A stretch of 33,742 bases of DNA from CAZEDU01 sp964511185. GTDB lineage: Bacteria; Myxococcota; Myxococcia; Myxococcales; Myxococcaceae. How positions within the stretch are numbered: position 1 is the stretch's first letter; each line of letters opens with the position of its first letter. The notes beneath the pieces were generated by a model that was not told the DNA's origin, did not search any database, and was given only the letters and a program-made list of their open reading frames with translations. Below, piece after piece: positions 22,736 through 29,768 of the stretch. The position numbers and the translations under genes were made by a program. The stretch covers positions 1 to 33,742 of the forward strand of contig CAZEDU010000050.1 in assembly GCA_964511185.1 (NCBI GenBank), given 5' to 3'.

Positions 22736-23626
22736 ATGGGCTGGAAATGGATTGTCGCGGCCGCAGCGGCTGCGGGCGTGGGGTGCGCGACCACGCCGCC
22801 GAAGGAGCTGGCCGACGCGCGTGAGGTCTATGAACGCGCCAGCGAAGGCGCGGCGGGCACGCTGGCGCCGGTGCACCTGCACCAAGCGAAGCAGGTGCTC
22901 GATAAAGCCGAGCGGTCCTGGAAGCGTCAGGGCGACCCTTCGGTCACGCGAGACCTGGCGTACATCGCCAAGCGTCAAGCGCAGCTCGCCGAGAGCGTCG
23001 CGCGGGCCCAGCAGAACGAAGGCGCCCAGCGGCAGGCGGTCGCCCTGCTCGAGCAGCACGGCGCGCAGCAGCAGCTGACGATGCAGCAGGAGCAGCTGAG
23101 CAAGACGCAAGCGGAGCTGGAGGCCGAGCAGCAGCGCATCCAGCAGCTGGAGATGGAGCTTCAGCAGATCGCCGAGACGCGGGAGGAGCCGCGCGGCCTG
23201 GTGCTGACGTTGCCGGGCGGGTTGCTCTTCGCCTTCGACAAGTCGGATCTGCTCCCATCCTCGCAGCGGAAGCTCGACGAGCTCGCCGAGGCGCTGAAGA
23301 AGGTGCCGACGCAGCAGCGCATCGAGATCGAAGGTCACGCCGACGCGCGGGGTCCTCAGGACTACAACGAGCAGCTCTCGTTCCTGCGCGCGCAGGCGGT
23401 GGAGGACTACCTGGTGTCTCGAGGGGTCAACCGGGAGCAATTCGAGGTGCGCGGCTTCGGTGAGTCCCGGCCGATCGCCGACAACCGCACCGCGGAGGGC
23501 CGGGCGAACAACCGGCGCGTCGAGATCGTGATTCAGCAGCCAGAGCAGGGCGTCGGCGGCGCCGGTGAGGAAGGCTCGCCGCAGGTGCCCGACGAGGTCG
23601 GCGCGCCAGACGCGATTCGAGAGTAA
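22736..23626 (+). CDS. OmpA-family lipoprotein with DUF4398 domain
   Basis: A 296-residue lipoprotein (lipobox AGVGC, Cys17). Residues about 25-90 form a DUF4398-type helical repeat (LHQAKQVLDKAERSW). A Gln/Glu-rich coiled coil follows (about 95-145), then an OmpA C-terminal domain (about 160-270) with IEGHADARGP, YNEQLSFLRAQAVEDYL and the NRRVEIVI end. OmpA domains bind peptidoglycan, so it probably ties the outer membrane to the wall, with the coiled coil as spacer. A strong GGAGGAGGAG ribosome site precedes ATG 22736. The smaller DUF4398 lipoprotein upstream is a likely partner. A palindromic repeat with a T-run follows the gene. Confidence 0.92.
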   Translation: MGWKWIVAAAAAAGVGCATTPPKELADAREVYERASEGAAGTLAPVHLHQAKQVLDKAERSWKRQGDPSVTRDLAYIAKRQAQLAESVARAQQNEGAQRQAVALLEQHGAQQQLTMQQEQLSKTQAELEAEQQRIQQLEMELQQIAETREEPRGLVLTLPGGLLFAFDKSDLLPSSQRKLDELAEALKKVPTQQRIEIEGHADARGPQDYNEQLSFLRAQAVEDYLVSRGVNREQFEVRGFGESRPIADNRTAEGRANNRRVEIVIQQPEQGVGGAGEEGSPQVPDEVGAPDAIRE

Positions 23627-23656
23627 CGGTCGGGTGTGGGCGAAGGGCGGGTAACT

Positions 23657-23693
23657 GGGGACTGTCCCTTAAGGGACTGTCCCCGGTTTTTTT
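23657..23693 (+). terminator. Palindromic repeat with T-run (candidate terminator)
   Basis: GGGGACTGTCCC-TTAA-GGGACTGTCCCC (23657-23684) is a near-perfect inverted repeat around TTAA, differing only in the central T of each half. It is followed by GG and seven Ts, the form of an intrinsic terminator for the OmpA-family gene. The same GGGGACTGTCCC unit occurs again at 29273-29301, so it is also a dispersed repeat. Confidence 0.65.
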
Positions 23694-23973
23694 ACGGAAC
23701 CCGGTCGCACCAAACCGTCGGCGTGAACTCCCGGGCCGGCGAAGCGATGTGCGTCATCAAGACCTCGCTCGCGCCGGCATCCACTTCGACGACCCGCTTC
23801 TCCGGCGCCGCGTCGGTGGACACGGTGCATCGCACCTTCGCGTTGCACCCGTTTCGAATCGTGACCTCGTGCCGGTAGGCCTCGCCGCGGAACCGGGCCT
23901 CATGCGTGAAGGACCAGCACAGCGGCGCTCCCGCATCGGCCGTCAACAACGTCAGCAGCGCGAAGACCCACAT
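23692..23973 (-). CDS. Small secreted protein, 93 aa
   Basis: A 93-residue product with a signal-like start (MWVFALLTLLTADAGA). The mature part is beta-rich with four cysteines (LCWSFTH, NGCNAKVRC, VWCDRVP), probably forming two disulphides. I do not recognise the family. It begins 4 bases after the DUF6748 lipoprotein stop and is probably co-transcribed with it. Its stop lies in the T-run of the palindromic repeat at 23657-23693. Confidence 0.65.
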   Translation of the reverse strand: MWVFALLTLLTADAGAPLCWSFTHEARFRGEAYRHEVTIRNGCNAKVRCTVSTDAAPEKRVVEVDAGASEVLMTHIASPAREFTPTVWCDRVP

Positions 23974-23977
23974 CGGG

Positions 23978-24910
23978 TCAATTGTGCACGAACTCGGGGT
24001 CGCACGCGTACTGCGGGCAGCCGGTGGTGCTCATCCAGCCCTGCAGCACGTAGCCCGGGTCGCAGGTCGGAACCATCATCAGGCAGAACGCCGGCATGCC
24101 GCAGGCCTCTTGCACCACGCAGCGGTCGGCCGAGCGGGTGTACATCGAGACCAGCCCATCGCCGCACGCCTTCTCCGGCGCGGTGGAGCACGGCCCCACC
24201 CCCTCGGGCAGCCGGATGAACACCTGGCTCGCGTCGAGAATCGTCTCGAAGCCGCCCGACAGCAGCGCGCCCGGCCGCAGCGAACCCGCGACGATCGCGC
24301 CGTGGAACTGCACGCGGTTGATCAGCCACGCCTGGTCGACGTGGGCACGCGACGCGCGCTCCAGCGTGTACCCGGTGAACTCGGTCTCCTGGCGGGAGTT
24401 GAGCTTGGTGGCCACCTCGTTGTTGCACGGGGCGGTGAAGCACAGCCGCTGCGGCTCCATCGTCTCGGCGCGGTAGAAGGTGTCGCCCGCCGCCACCTCG
24501 ACGCCCGGCATGCCGCGGTACGCCTCGGTGACCTTGAAGTTCCGGAAGCCGGTCTTCGGGTTCACCTCGGTCAGCTTGCCCTTGAGCACCAGCTCCGAAC
24601 GCGCCGCGCCGCGCACCCGCTCGATGTCGTTCTTCGACAGGCCCGAGCCGCTTAGGTCGAGGTCGGCGACGTACTCCTCACGCGGGTGCTTGCGGTTCAC
24701 GTCCTGCACGAACCAGCCGCCGCACATCGGGTAAATGCACTTGCGGTAGTCGCGCCGCGCGATGACGTAGCTCTGCACCTTGGTGCCCAAGTCCGACTGC
24801 GCCTCTCCCAGCTCGGTCTCTTCTGCCTCGAGCTCGGTCGCGTCGGTCACGCCGCACGCCGTGAGAGAAACCGCCAAACCACATGCCCCCATCAGCTGCC
24901 GCCAAGTCAT
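23978..24910 (-). CDS. DUF6748-type lipoprotein
   Basis: A 310-residue lipoprotein: MTWRQLMGACGLAVSLTAC gives a lipobox at Cys19. An acidic linker follows, then SYVIARRDYRKCIYPMCGGWFV, typical of DUF6748 proteins known from myxobacteria (family named from memory). The rest has paired cysteines (CFTAPCNNE and several near the C-terminus, ending in GCPQYAC), suggesting disulphides. The start ATG 24910 has AAGGG upstream; a longer frame to 25000 includes the palindromic promoter region and is unlikely. No enzymatic motif is visible and the function is unknown. The downstream 93-residue gene follows after 4 bases. Confidence 0.82.
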   Translation of the reverse strand: MTWRQLMGACGLAVSLTACGVTDATELEAEETELGEAQSDLGTKVQSYVIARRDYRKCIYPMCGGWFVQDVNRKHPREEYVADLDLSGSGLSKNDIERVRGAARSELVLKGKLTEVNPKTGFRNFKVTEAYRGMPGVEVAAGDTFYRAETMEPQRLCFTAPCNNEVATKLNSRQETEFTGYTLERASRAHVDQAWLINRVQFHGAIVAGSLRPGALLSGGFETILDASQVFIRLPEGVGPCSTAPEKACGDGLVSMYTRSADRCVVQEACGMPAFCLMMVPTCDPGYVLQGWMSTTGCPQYACDPEFVHN

Positions 24911-24950
24911 CGAAGGTCCCTTTTCTCGAAATTTTGGGTCCCTGTATCTC

Positions 24951-24973
24951 GATGTGGGATAATTGTCCACATC
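24951..24973. promoter_or_regulatory. Inverted repeat, candidate operator
   Basis: GATGTGG-N9-CCACATC, an AT-rich-centred inverted repeat, lies between the divergent DUF6748 and LemA genes, 41 bases before the former and about 100 before the latter. Its size and position suit a dimeric regulator. No regulator gene is nearby. Confidence 0.4.
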
Positions 24974-24983
24974 AATAGGAGGG

Positions 24984-25020
24984 CTGAAAAGACGACTCAT
25001 TTTTCAGCGCGGGCGCTGAA
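24984..25020. promoter_or_regulatory. Alternative hairpins upstream of lemA
   Basis: CTGAAAA (24984-24990) can pair with TTTTCAG (25001-25007), while TTCAGCGC (25003-25010) forms a perfect palindrome with GCGCTGAA (25013-25020). The two structures exclude each other. They sit about 50-90 bases before the lemA ATG, in its probable leader or promoter. Confidence 0.4.
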
Positions 25021-25071
25021 GCCATGTCGGTTTCGCTGGTCGCATGGGCCCCTGGGCGCTATCTCGTCGCC

Positions 25072-25650
25072 ATGCGCTTTCCCATTCTCCTTTCCCTGGC
25101 CGCGGCCGCCGTCCTTTCTGGGTGCGGCTTCAACACCATCATCGACCGCGACGAAGACGTGAAAGCGGCTTGGTCCGAGGTTCAGAACCAGTACCAGCGC
25201 CGCAGCGATCTGGTCCCGAACCTGGTGAACACCGTCAAAGGCGCCGCCAACTTCGAGCAAGAGACGCTCAGCGCGGTGACCCAGGCGCGCGCCAAGGTCG
25301 GCAGCGTCCAGGTCGACCCGTCGATCGTCGACGACCCGGAGCGCTTCAAGCAATTCGAGGAAGCGCAGCGGCAGCTCTCCGGCGCGCTGTCCCGGCTGCT
25401 CGTCGTCTCCGAGCAGTACCCTGATCTCAAGGCGAGCGCGTCGTTCCGCGATCTCCAGGTCCAGCTCGAGGGCACCGAGAACCGAATCGCGGTCGCGCGC
25501 AACCGCTACATCGCGGCCGTCGCCGAGTACAACAAGACCGTCCACCGCTTCCCTTCGATGATCGGCGCCATGCTGCGCGGCAAGAAGGCGCGGCCGACCT
25601 TCGAGGCCACCGCCCCCAACGCGGACAAGGCTCCCGAGGTGAAGTTCTAA
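25072..25650 (+). CDS. lemA: LemA family lipoprotein
   Basis: A 192-residue LemA protein with a lipobox at VLSGC (Cys18). The family hallmarks are present: FNTIIDRDEDVKAAWSEVQNQYQRRSDLVPNLVNTVKG and YNKTVHRFPSMI-type elements, forming a long helical bundle. ATG 25072 is preferred, since it places the lipobox correctly, although no clear ribosome site precedes it; an ATG at 25024 would add 16 residues. LemA genes are commonly paired with a TPM/YgcG gene, as here (11 bases downstream). The biochemical role of LemA is not settled; the partner arrangement suggests an envelope function. Confidence 0.93.
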   Translation: MRFPILLSLAAAAVLSGCGFNTIIDRDEDVKAAWSEVQNQYQRRSDLVPNLVNTVKGAANFEQETLSAVTQARAKVGSVQVDPSIVDDPERFKQFEEAQRQLSGALSRLLVVSEQYPDLKASASFRDLQVQLEGTENRIAVARNRYIAAVAEYNKTVHRFPSMIGAMLRGKKARPTFEATAPNADKAPEVKF

Positions 25651-25660
25651 GGCGGCGACG

Positions 25661-26518
25661 GTGAGCCGACGCGCGCATCTCTTGGCCCTCGCGGTCTTGT
25701 TGCCGTTGCTCAGCGGGCAAGCGGCGCGCGCGCTCGAGGCGCCTCCGCTCAACGCGCGCGTGACGGATCTGGGCGGGTTGCTCGGCGCGCAGGAGCGGGC
25801 GTTGCTGGAGCAGAAGCTCGCGGCGTATGAGCAACAGACGGGGCATCAATTTGCGCTGCTCACCGTCCCGTCGCTCGAGGGCGACTCCATCGAGGACTTC
25901 AGCATGCGCGTCGCCGAGCGATGGAAGCTCGGAGACGCCAAGCGCGACGACGGGCTGCTCTTCGTGGTCGCCGCGCAAGACCGCAAGATGCGCATCGAGG
26001 TCGGCTACGGGCTCGAAGGCGCCATCCCCGATGTCCTCGCCGGCCGCATCATCCGCGACGTGGTCGCGCCGCGCTTCCGCGAGCAGGCCTACGGGCGGGG
26101 CATCAACGACGCGTTCGAGCTCTTGATGCGCGCCGCGCAAGGCGAGGCGGTCGGTGTCCCGATGCGCCGCCGCGCCTCGGCGAGGCAGGGGCCGGGCTTC
26201 ATGTTCGGCCTGATGGTGGTGCTCTTCCTGGGATCGATCCTCGCGCGGCTGCCGCGCCTGGTCCGCGGCCCGGCGGTCGGCGTCGTCGGCGGCCTGGTCG
26301 GCTACTTCCTGCTGGCGTCGATCGCGTGGGGCATTGGCTTGGCGCTCATGGGCTTTCTGTTCGGCCTCATGGGCCCGCGTCCTGGCCGCGGTGGCTTCTT
26401 CTTCCACACCGGGGGCTTCGGCGGCGGCTTCGGTGGTCGCGGCGGCTTCGGCGGTGGCGGTGGTTTCGGGGGTGGCGGCGGCGGTTTCGGTGGCGGCGGC
26501 GCCTCGGGGAACTGGTGA
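25661..26518 (+). CDS. TPM domain protein, YgcG-like, with glycine-rich tail
   Basis: A 285-residue protein with a signal peptide (LLALAVLLPLLSGQAARA) starting at GTG 25661. The TPM domain covers about 32-150: VTDLGGLLGAQERALLEQKL, FALLTVPSLEGDS, DDGLLFVVAAQDRKMRIEVGYGLEGAIPD. Two or three hydrophobic helices follow (about 175-235), then a very Gly/Phe-rich tail (GGFGGGFGGRGGFGG and similar) typical of the family. It is the second gene of the LemA operon, overlapping in function with the next TPM gene. In related bacteria lemA-TPM pairs are strongly conserved, but the activity is not known. Confidence 0.92.
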   Translation: MSRRAHLLALAVLLPLLSGQAARALEAPPLNARVTDLGGLLGAQERALLEQKLAAYEQQTGHQFALLTVPSLEGDSIEDFSMRVAERWKLGDAKRDDGLLFVVAAQDRKMRIEVGYGLEGAIPDVLAGRIIRDVVAPRFREQAYGRGINDAFELLMRAAQGEAVGVPMRRRASARQGPGFMFGLMVVLFLGSILARLPRLVRGPAVGVVGGLVGYFLLASIAWGIGLALMGFLFGLMGPRPGRGGFFFHTGGFGGGFGGRGGFGGGGGFGGGGGGFGGGGASGNW

Positions 26519-26524
26519 GCTGAC

Positions 26525-27139
26525 ATGCGCCTTGACTCCGAACAGCGTGCGCGCATCGAGAAGGCGGTCGCCGAGGCCGAGCGCCGCACGTCGGCCGAAT
26601 TCGTGGTCGCGGTCGAGCCCAAGAGCCGTGGCTACGGTGAGTGGCGCGCCGCGGTCACCGCCGTCGCGACCTTCCTGCTCTCGCTGGGCGTCTATCTCTT
26701 CTTCCCGCGCCTGAGCCCCGGCTGGATCCTCGCTTCCCAGCCGCTGGTGGCGCTCGCCGCGTGGCTGTTCTTCGGCCTGCGCCCGGTGTTGATGCGCATC
26801 GTCCCCGACGCGTTCGAGATCGCGGCGGTCGAAGCGCGCGCGAAGACCATCTTCTTCGACGCCGGCATTCACCGGACGGCGGGGCGGGGCGGCCTGCTCA
26901 TCTTCCTCTCCGACTTGGAGCACCGCGTTCACCTGCTCGCCGACGACGCCGTGCTGGGCGCGCTCCCGCCCGAGGCCCTGCCTCGCCACGTGCAGACCAT
27001 CGTCGCCGCGGCGCGCGCGGGCGATACGACCTCGGGCATTTGCCAGGTGCTGGAGTCGCTCAGCCGCGAGCTGGAGCCTGTCCTTCCCCGCCGCGCTGGA
27101 GATAAGAACGAGCTGCCGAATCAAGTGCACACGACCTAA
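26525..27139 (+). CDS. Second TPM domain protein, split by a membrane hairpin
   Basis: A 204-residue protein without a signal peptide. Its TPM-like domain is split: an N-terminal strand (TSAEFVVAVEPKS, about 21-34) is followed by two hydrophobic helices (about 45-85), and then the remaining TPM part resumes with KTIFFDAGIHRTAGRGGLLIFLSDLEHRVHLLAD. This is a known form of TPM protein in LemA clusters. The start ATG 26525 is 6 bases after the preceding stop. It lies between the first TPM gene and the cyclase-domain gene, so all are likely co-expressed. The molecular role is unknown. Confidence 0.85.
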   Translation: MRLDSEQRARIEKAVAEAERRTSAEFVVAVEPKSRGYGEWRAAVTAVATFLLSLGVYLFFPRLSPGWILASQPLVALAAWLFFGLRPVLMRIVPDAFEIAAVEARAKTIFFDAGIHRTAGRGGLLIFLSDLEHRVHLLADDAVLGALPPEALPRHVQTIVAAARAGDTTSGICQVLESLSRELEPVLPRRAGDKNELPNQVHTT

Positions 27140-27148
27140 GGGGGCACT

Positions 27149-27781
27149 TTGTCGCGGGTCGACGACCTTCTGAAGGGCAGCGAGTTTCGGTTGTGGCAGC
27201 TCATCGATGAGCGCACGCGCCCTGGCGCAAACGTGAAAGAGATCGACCAGCGCATCTGGGATCTCTTCGGCGAAGACTGGGCGGTGATGATGACCGACCT
27301 CTCCGGCTTCTCCCGCCGGGTCGCCGAGTTCGGCATCATCCACTTCCTGCAGGTCATCCACGAGCAGAAGCGCCTGCTCCTGCCGATCATCGGACGGCAC
27401 GACGGCATCCTCATCAAGATCGAAGCCGACAGCTTCCTCGTCATCTTCAAGCGGCCCGATCGCGCGCTCGCCTGCGCGGTGGCGATGCAGCAGGCCTGCC
27501 AGCAGCTCAGCAAGCGCCGAAAGCCGGAGGAGCAGATCCTGCTCTGCGTCGGCTTGGGCTACGGCCGCATCCTGCGCATCGGTGACGTCGACGTCTTCGG
27601 CGCGCAGGTGAACGCCGCGAGCAAGCTGGGCGAAGACGTCGCCCAGCCGAACGAGATCCTCCTCACCCGGGAAGTGGTCGACGCGGTGGGCCGCTGCGAA
27701 GGGGTGACGTTCGAGCCGCTCCAGCAGTCGGTCGGAGGGTCGGAGGAGAATTATCGGGCCCGGTACGACGTCGTCTCGTGA
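27149..27781 (+). CDS. Class III adenylate/guanylate cyclase domain protein
   Basis: A 210-residue cytoplasmic protein with a cyclase homology domain at about 42-190. Metal-binding Asp50 (MMTDLSGFS) and Asp94 (KIEADSFLVIF) are present. Lys90 and Asp148 sit at purine-specifying positions, and Asn155 (VNAASKLGE) is the transition-state Asn. The partner Arg, expected at 159, is Lys. Activity is therefore uncertain; cAMP is the likelier product if active. The start TTG 27149 is supported by AAGGGGG five bases before it, overlapping the previous stop. A cyclase domain behind LemA and TPM genes is unusual and suggests signalling linked to envelope state. The gene overlaps an alternative GTG start of the downstream gene. 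Confidence 0.88.
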   Translation: MSRVDDLLKGSEFRLWQLIDERTRPGANVKEIDQRIWDLFGEDWAVMMTDLSGFSRRVAEFGIIHFLQVIHEQKRLLLPIIGRHDGILIKIEADSFLVIFKRPDRALACAVAMQQACQQLSKRRKPEEQILLCVGLGYGRILRIGDVDVFGAQVNAASKLGEDVAQPNEILLTREVVDAVGRCEGVTFEPLQQSVGGSEENYRARYDVVS

Positions 27782-27825
27782 CGGCCTCGACGCCGCCGAC
27801 CCAACCACCGCCAGAGCAAGGACGT

Positions 27826-29262
27826 ATGTCTCCTTCAGCCCGCCGCAGCCTCTTCGCCGTGCTCGCCGCCGCGTTTGTTTTCGGCTGTCAGAGCACCTAC
27901 AAGCGCGCGAACGAGCTCGCCGAGAAGGGTCAATTCATCGAAGCCGCCGAGCTCTTCGAACGGCTGGTGCGCGAGAAGCCAGACGACAAGGAAGTGCGCG
28001 AGCTGCGCGATCGCGCGCGGTGGAGGGCGCTCGAGCACCTGCTCGGGCAGGCGCGGCTGGCGCGGCGGGACGGCAAGCCGATGGAAGCGGAGGACCAGCT
28101 CGAGGCCTTCCTCTCGTACCGCCTCCGCTGGAACACCAAGCTGAACGGCGCCCTCGAGAGCTCGTTGTCGGACGAGCTGGAGGAGACGCACAAGCACCTG
28201 CGCGCGTACATCGGCGATCCGGCGCGCAAGGGCGAGGCGCTCTTGGCCGAGCAGCGCTACCGGCGAAAGCAGAAGCTGCTTCAGCACGAAGAGCTCAAGG
28301 AGATGAACCAGGAGATGCGCTCGACCGTGTCGTCGTCCGGCCAGCGCACCTGCGCGGAGCTGAAGGCGAAGGCGCAACCGCAGCAGCCGTACTTCACGCA
28401 GCTCGTCGTGCGGTACTGCGAGCACTTCTCGAGCCCGGCGCCCGCGCCGCCCGCCTTGCCCGACGCGTCGCCGACCCTCGCCGTCGACGGGTCGCTCGGC
28501 GGCACCAGCGCGGCCCAGACCGAAGGCTTGCGCGCGCGCCTGGTGGCCGCGTTCGAGAAGTCGCCCTGGTCCTCGCCCAAGGGCACCGCCAAGGCGCCCG
28601 CCACGCTGTCGGGAGAGCTGGAGGCGCGGATCCAGCGCTCGCCGGTGGTGCTCAACGTGCCTTGGACCGAACAGGTGCCGTACGTGGCGTTCGTCACCCG
28701 CACCGAGCCGTACCAGGAGCACTATATCGACCAGGAGCCCTACACCGCGTACGAGAACGGCCAGCCCGTCACGCGCACCAAGAACGTCGAGCGCACGCGC
28801 ACCAAGTACCGCGAGGTGACGGCGAAGGAGACGCGCGACCGGCCCGAGCCGCGCGTCTACCGACACGAGGCGGTCGAGGTGTCCGTGCGCTACGCGCTCT
28901 CGGTGGTGGTCAAGGCCTCGCTCGGCGCGCGCGGCGGCCTCACCGCGACCGCCAACCCCGTGTTCACCTACGTCGGGCACGACCACAACGCGTCTTTCCC
29001 GCCCGCGGGCGTCGCGCCGTCGCGCGCCCAGTTCCCCGCGTGCGAAGCCTGGTACGAGGGCCAGCTCAGCGCGATGGAGCGGAGCTTCGGCGAGCTCTTG
29101 CAGCAGCGCTGGCGTGAGGACTTCTGCTCCGCCGGCGCCTACTCCCTCGACGAGGCGGCGCGCGGCGCGCGCGGCGTGGACGAGCTGCCGACTCCCGCCC
29201 GAAGCGAGCTCGCCAAGGTGCTCGGCGACGACGCGCCCCTCGTCCCCTCGTTGCTCCCCTAA
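27826..29262 (+). CDS. Large lipoprotein of unknown function
   Basis: A 478-residue lipoprotein (lipobox FVFGC, Cys21) starting at ATG 27826, with AGGA upstream; GTG 27778 is in frame but would spoil the signal peptide. Residues about 25-150 are helical with tetratricopeptide-like features (ANELAEKGQFIEAAELFERL, REKPDDKEVRELRDRAR). A Pro/Ala linker follows, then a beta-rich part with many Thr, Tyr and charged residues (YQEHYIDQEPYTAYENGQP and RTRTKYREVTAKETRDRP). I recognise no family. Residues about 175-400 may bind a partner. It is the last gene of the LemA-TPM-cyclase operon, so it may act with them in the envelope. Confidence 0.8.
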   Translation: MSPSARRSLFAVLAAAFVFGCQSTYKRANELAEKGQFIEAAELFERLVREKPDDKEVRELRDRARWRALEHLLGQARLARRDGKPMEAEDQLEAFLSYRLRWNTKLNGALESSLSDELEETHKHLRAYIGDPARKGEALLAEQRYRRKQKLLQHEELKEMNQEMRSTVSSSGQRTCAELKAKAQPQQPYFTQLVVRYCEHFSSPAPAPPALPDASPTLAVDGSLGGTSAAQTEGLRARLVAAFEKSPWSSPKGTAKAPATLSGELEARIQRSPVVLNVPWTEQVPYVAFVTRTEPYQEHYIDQEPYTAYENGQPVTRTKNVERTRTKYREVTAKETRDRPEPRVYRHEAVEVSVRYALSVVVKASLGARGGLTATANPVFTYVGHDHNASFPPAGVAPSRAQFPACEAWYEGQLSAMERSFGELLQQRWREDFCSAGAYSLDEAARGARGVDELPTPARSELAKVLGDDAPLVPSLLP

Positions 29263-29272
29263 CCCGAATAGA

Positions 29273-29301
29273 GGGGACTGTCCCCAGCGGGGACTGTCCC
29301 C
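29273..29301. repeat. Direct repeat GGGGACTGTCCCC, two copies
   Basis: Two exact copies of GGGGACTGTCCCC (29273-29285 and 29289-29301) are separated by AGC. Each is itself a palindrome apart from the central T, and the same unit is found at 23657-23684. This is a dispersed, REP-like repeat in intergenic space, between the large lipoprotein gene and the NTF2-like gene. No T-run follows here, so it is unlikely to be a terminator at this site. Confidence 0.8.
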
Positions 29302-29319
29302 TTATCGCCAGGTCCAACC

Positions 29320-29745
29320 ATGTGGCCCCTCCTCCTCTCCGCGCTCATCGCCGCCGCCTCCGACGCAGGAACCCCTGTCGAAAAGAACATCGCCGGCGTC
29401 CTCCAAGCGCAGTCCGCCGCCTGGAGCCGAGGCGACCTCGAGGCCTTCGTCTCGCACTACGCCGAGGACGCGACCTTCATCTCTCCCTCCGGAATCACCC
29501 GTGGTCGGGCGGAGGTCCTCGCGCGCTACAAGCGCCGCTACCCCGACGCCGCGGCGATGGGGCGCCTCGAGCTCGAGCTGGTGGAGGCGCGGCCGCTGTT
29601 CTCCAGCGACTCAGGTCAGGCCGTCTCCGTCGTCGCGCGGTGGCGGCTGAGCTTCCCCAACAAGCCAGCCGTCAGCGGCTCGACTTTGCTCGTGCTCGAG
29701 CGGCGAGGAGCGCACTGGCGCATCGTGCAAGACGCGTCGATGTGA
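29320..29745 (+). CDS. NTF2-like/DUF4440-type protein, exported
   Basis: A 141-residue protein with a short signal-like N-terminus (MWPLLLSALIAAASDAG) and an NTF2-like cone fold: VLQAQSAAWSRGDLEAFVSHYAEDATFISPSG, AEVLARYKRRYPD, and the closing RRGAHWRIVQDASM. This is the SnoaL/DUF4440 pattern of ketosteroid-isomerase-like proteins. The W-S-R-G-D-L-E-A-F and D-A-T-F-I-S-P-S-G segments are typical. The family has many roles and no substrate can be given. The start is ATG 29320. It follows the palindromic repeat and precedes the amidase gene by 23 bases on the same strand. Confidence 0.85.
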   Translation: MWPLLLSALIAAASDAGTPVEKNIAGVLQAQSAAWSRGDLEAFVSHYAEDATFISPSGITRGRAEVLARYKRRYPDAAAMGRLELELVEARPLFSSDSGQAVSVVARWRLSFPNKPAVSGSTLLVLERRGAHWRIVQDASM

Positions 29746-29768
29746 GCGGCGCGGGTTAACATCGGGCC

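Noticed and set aside
23636..23878. 80-codon plus-strand frame over the palindromic repeat
   Set aside because: It is antisense to the secreted 93-residue gene, and it crosses the candidate terminator.
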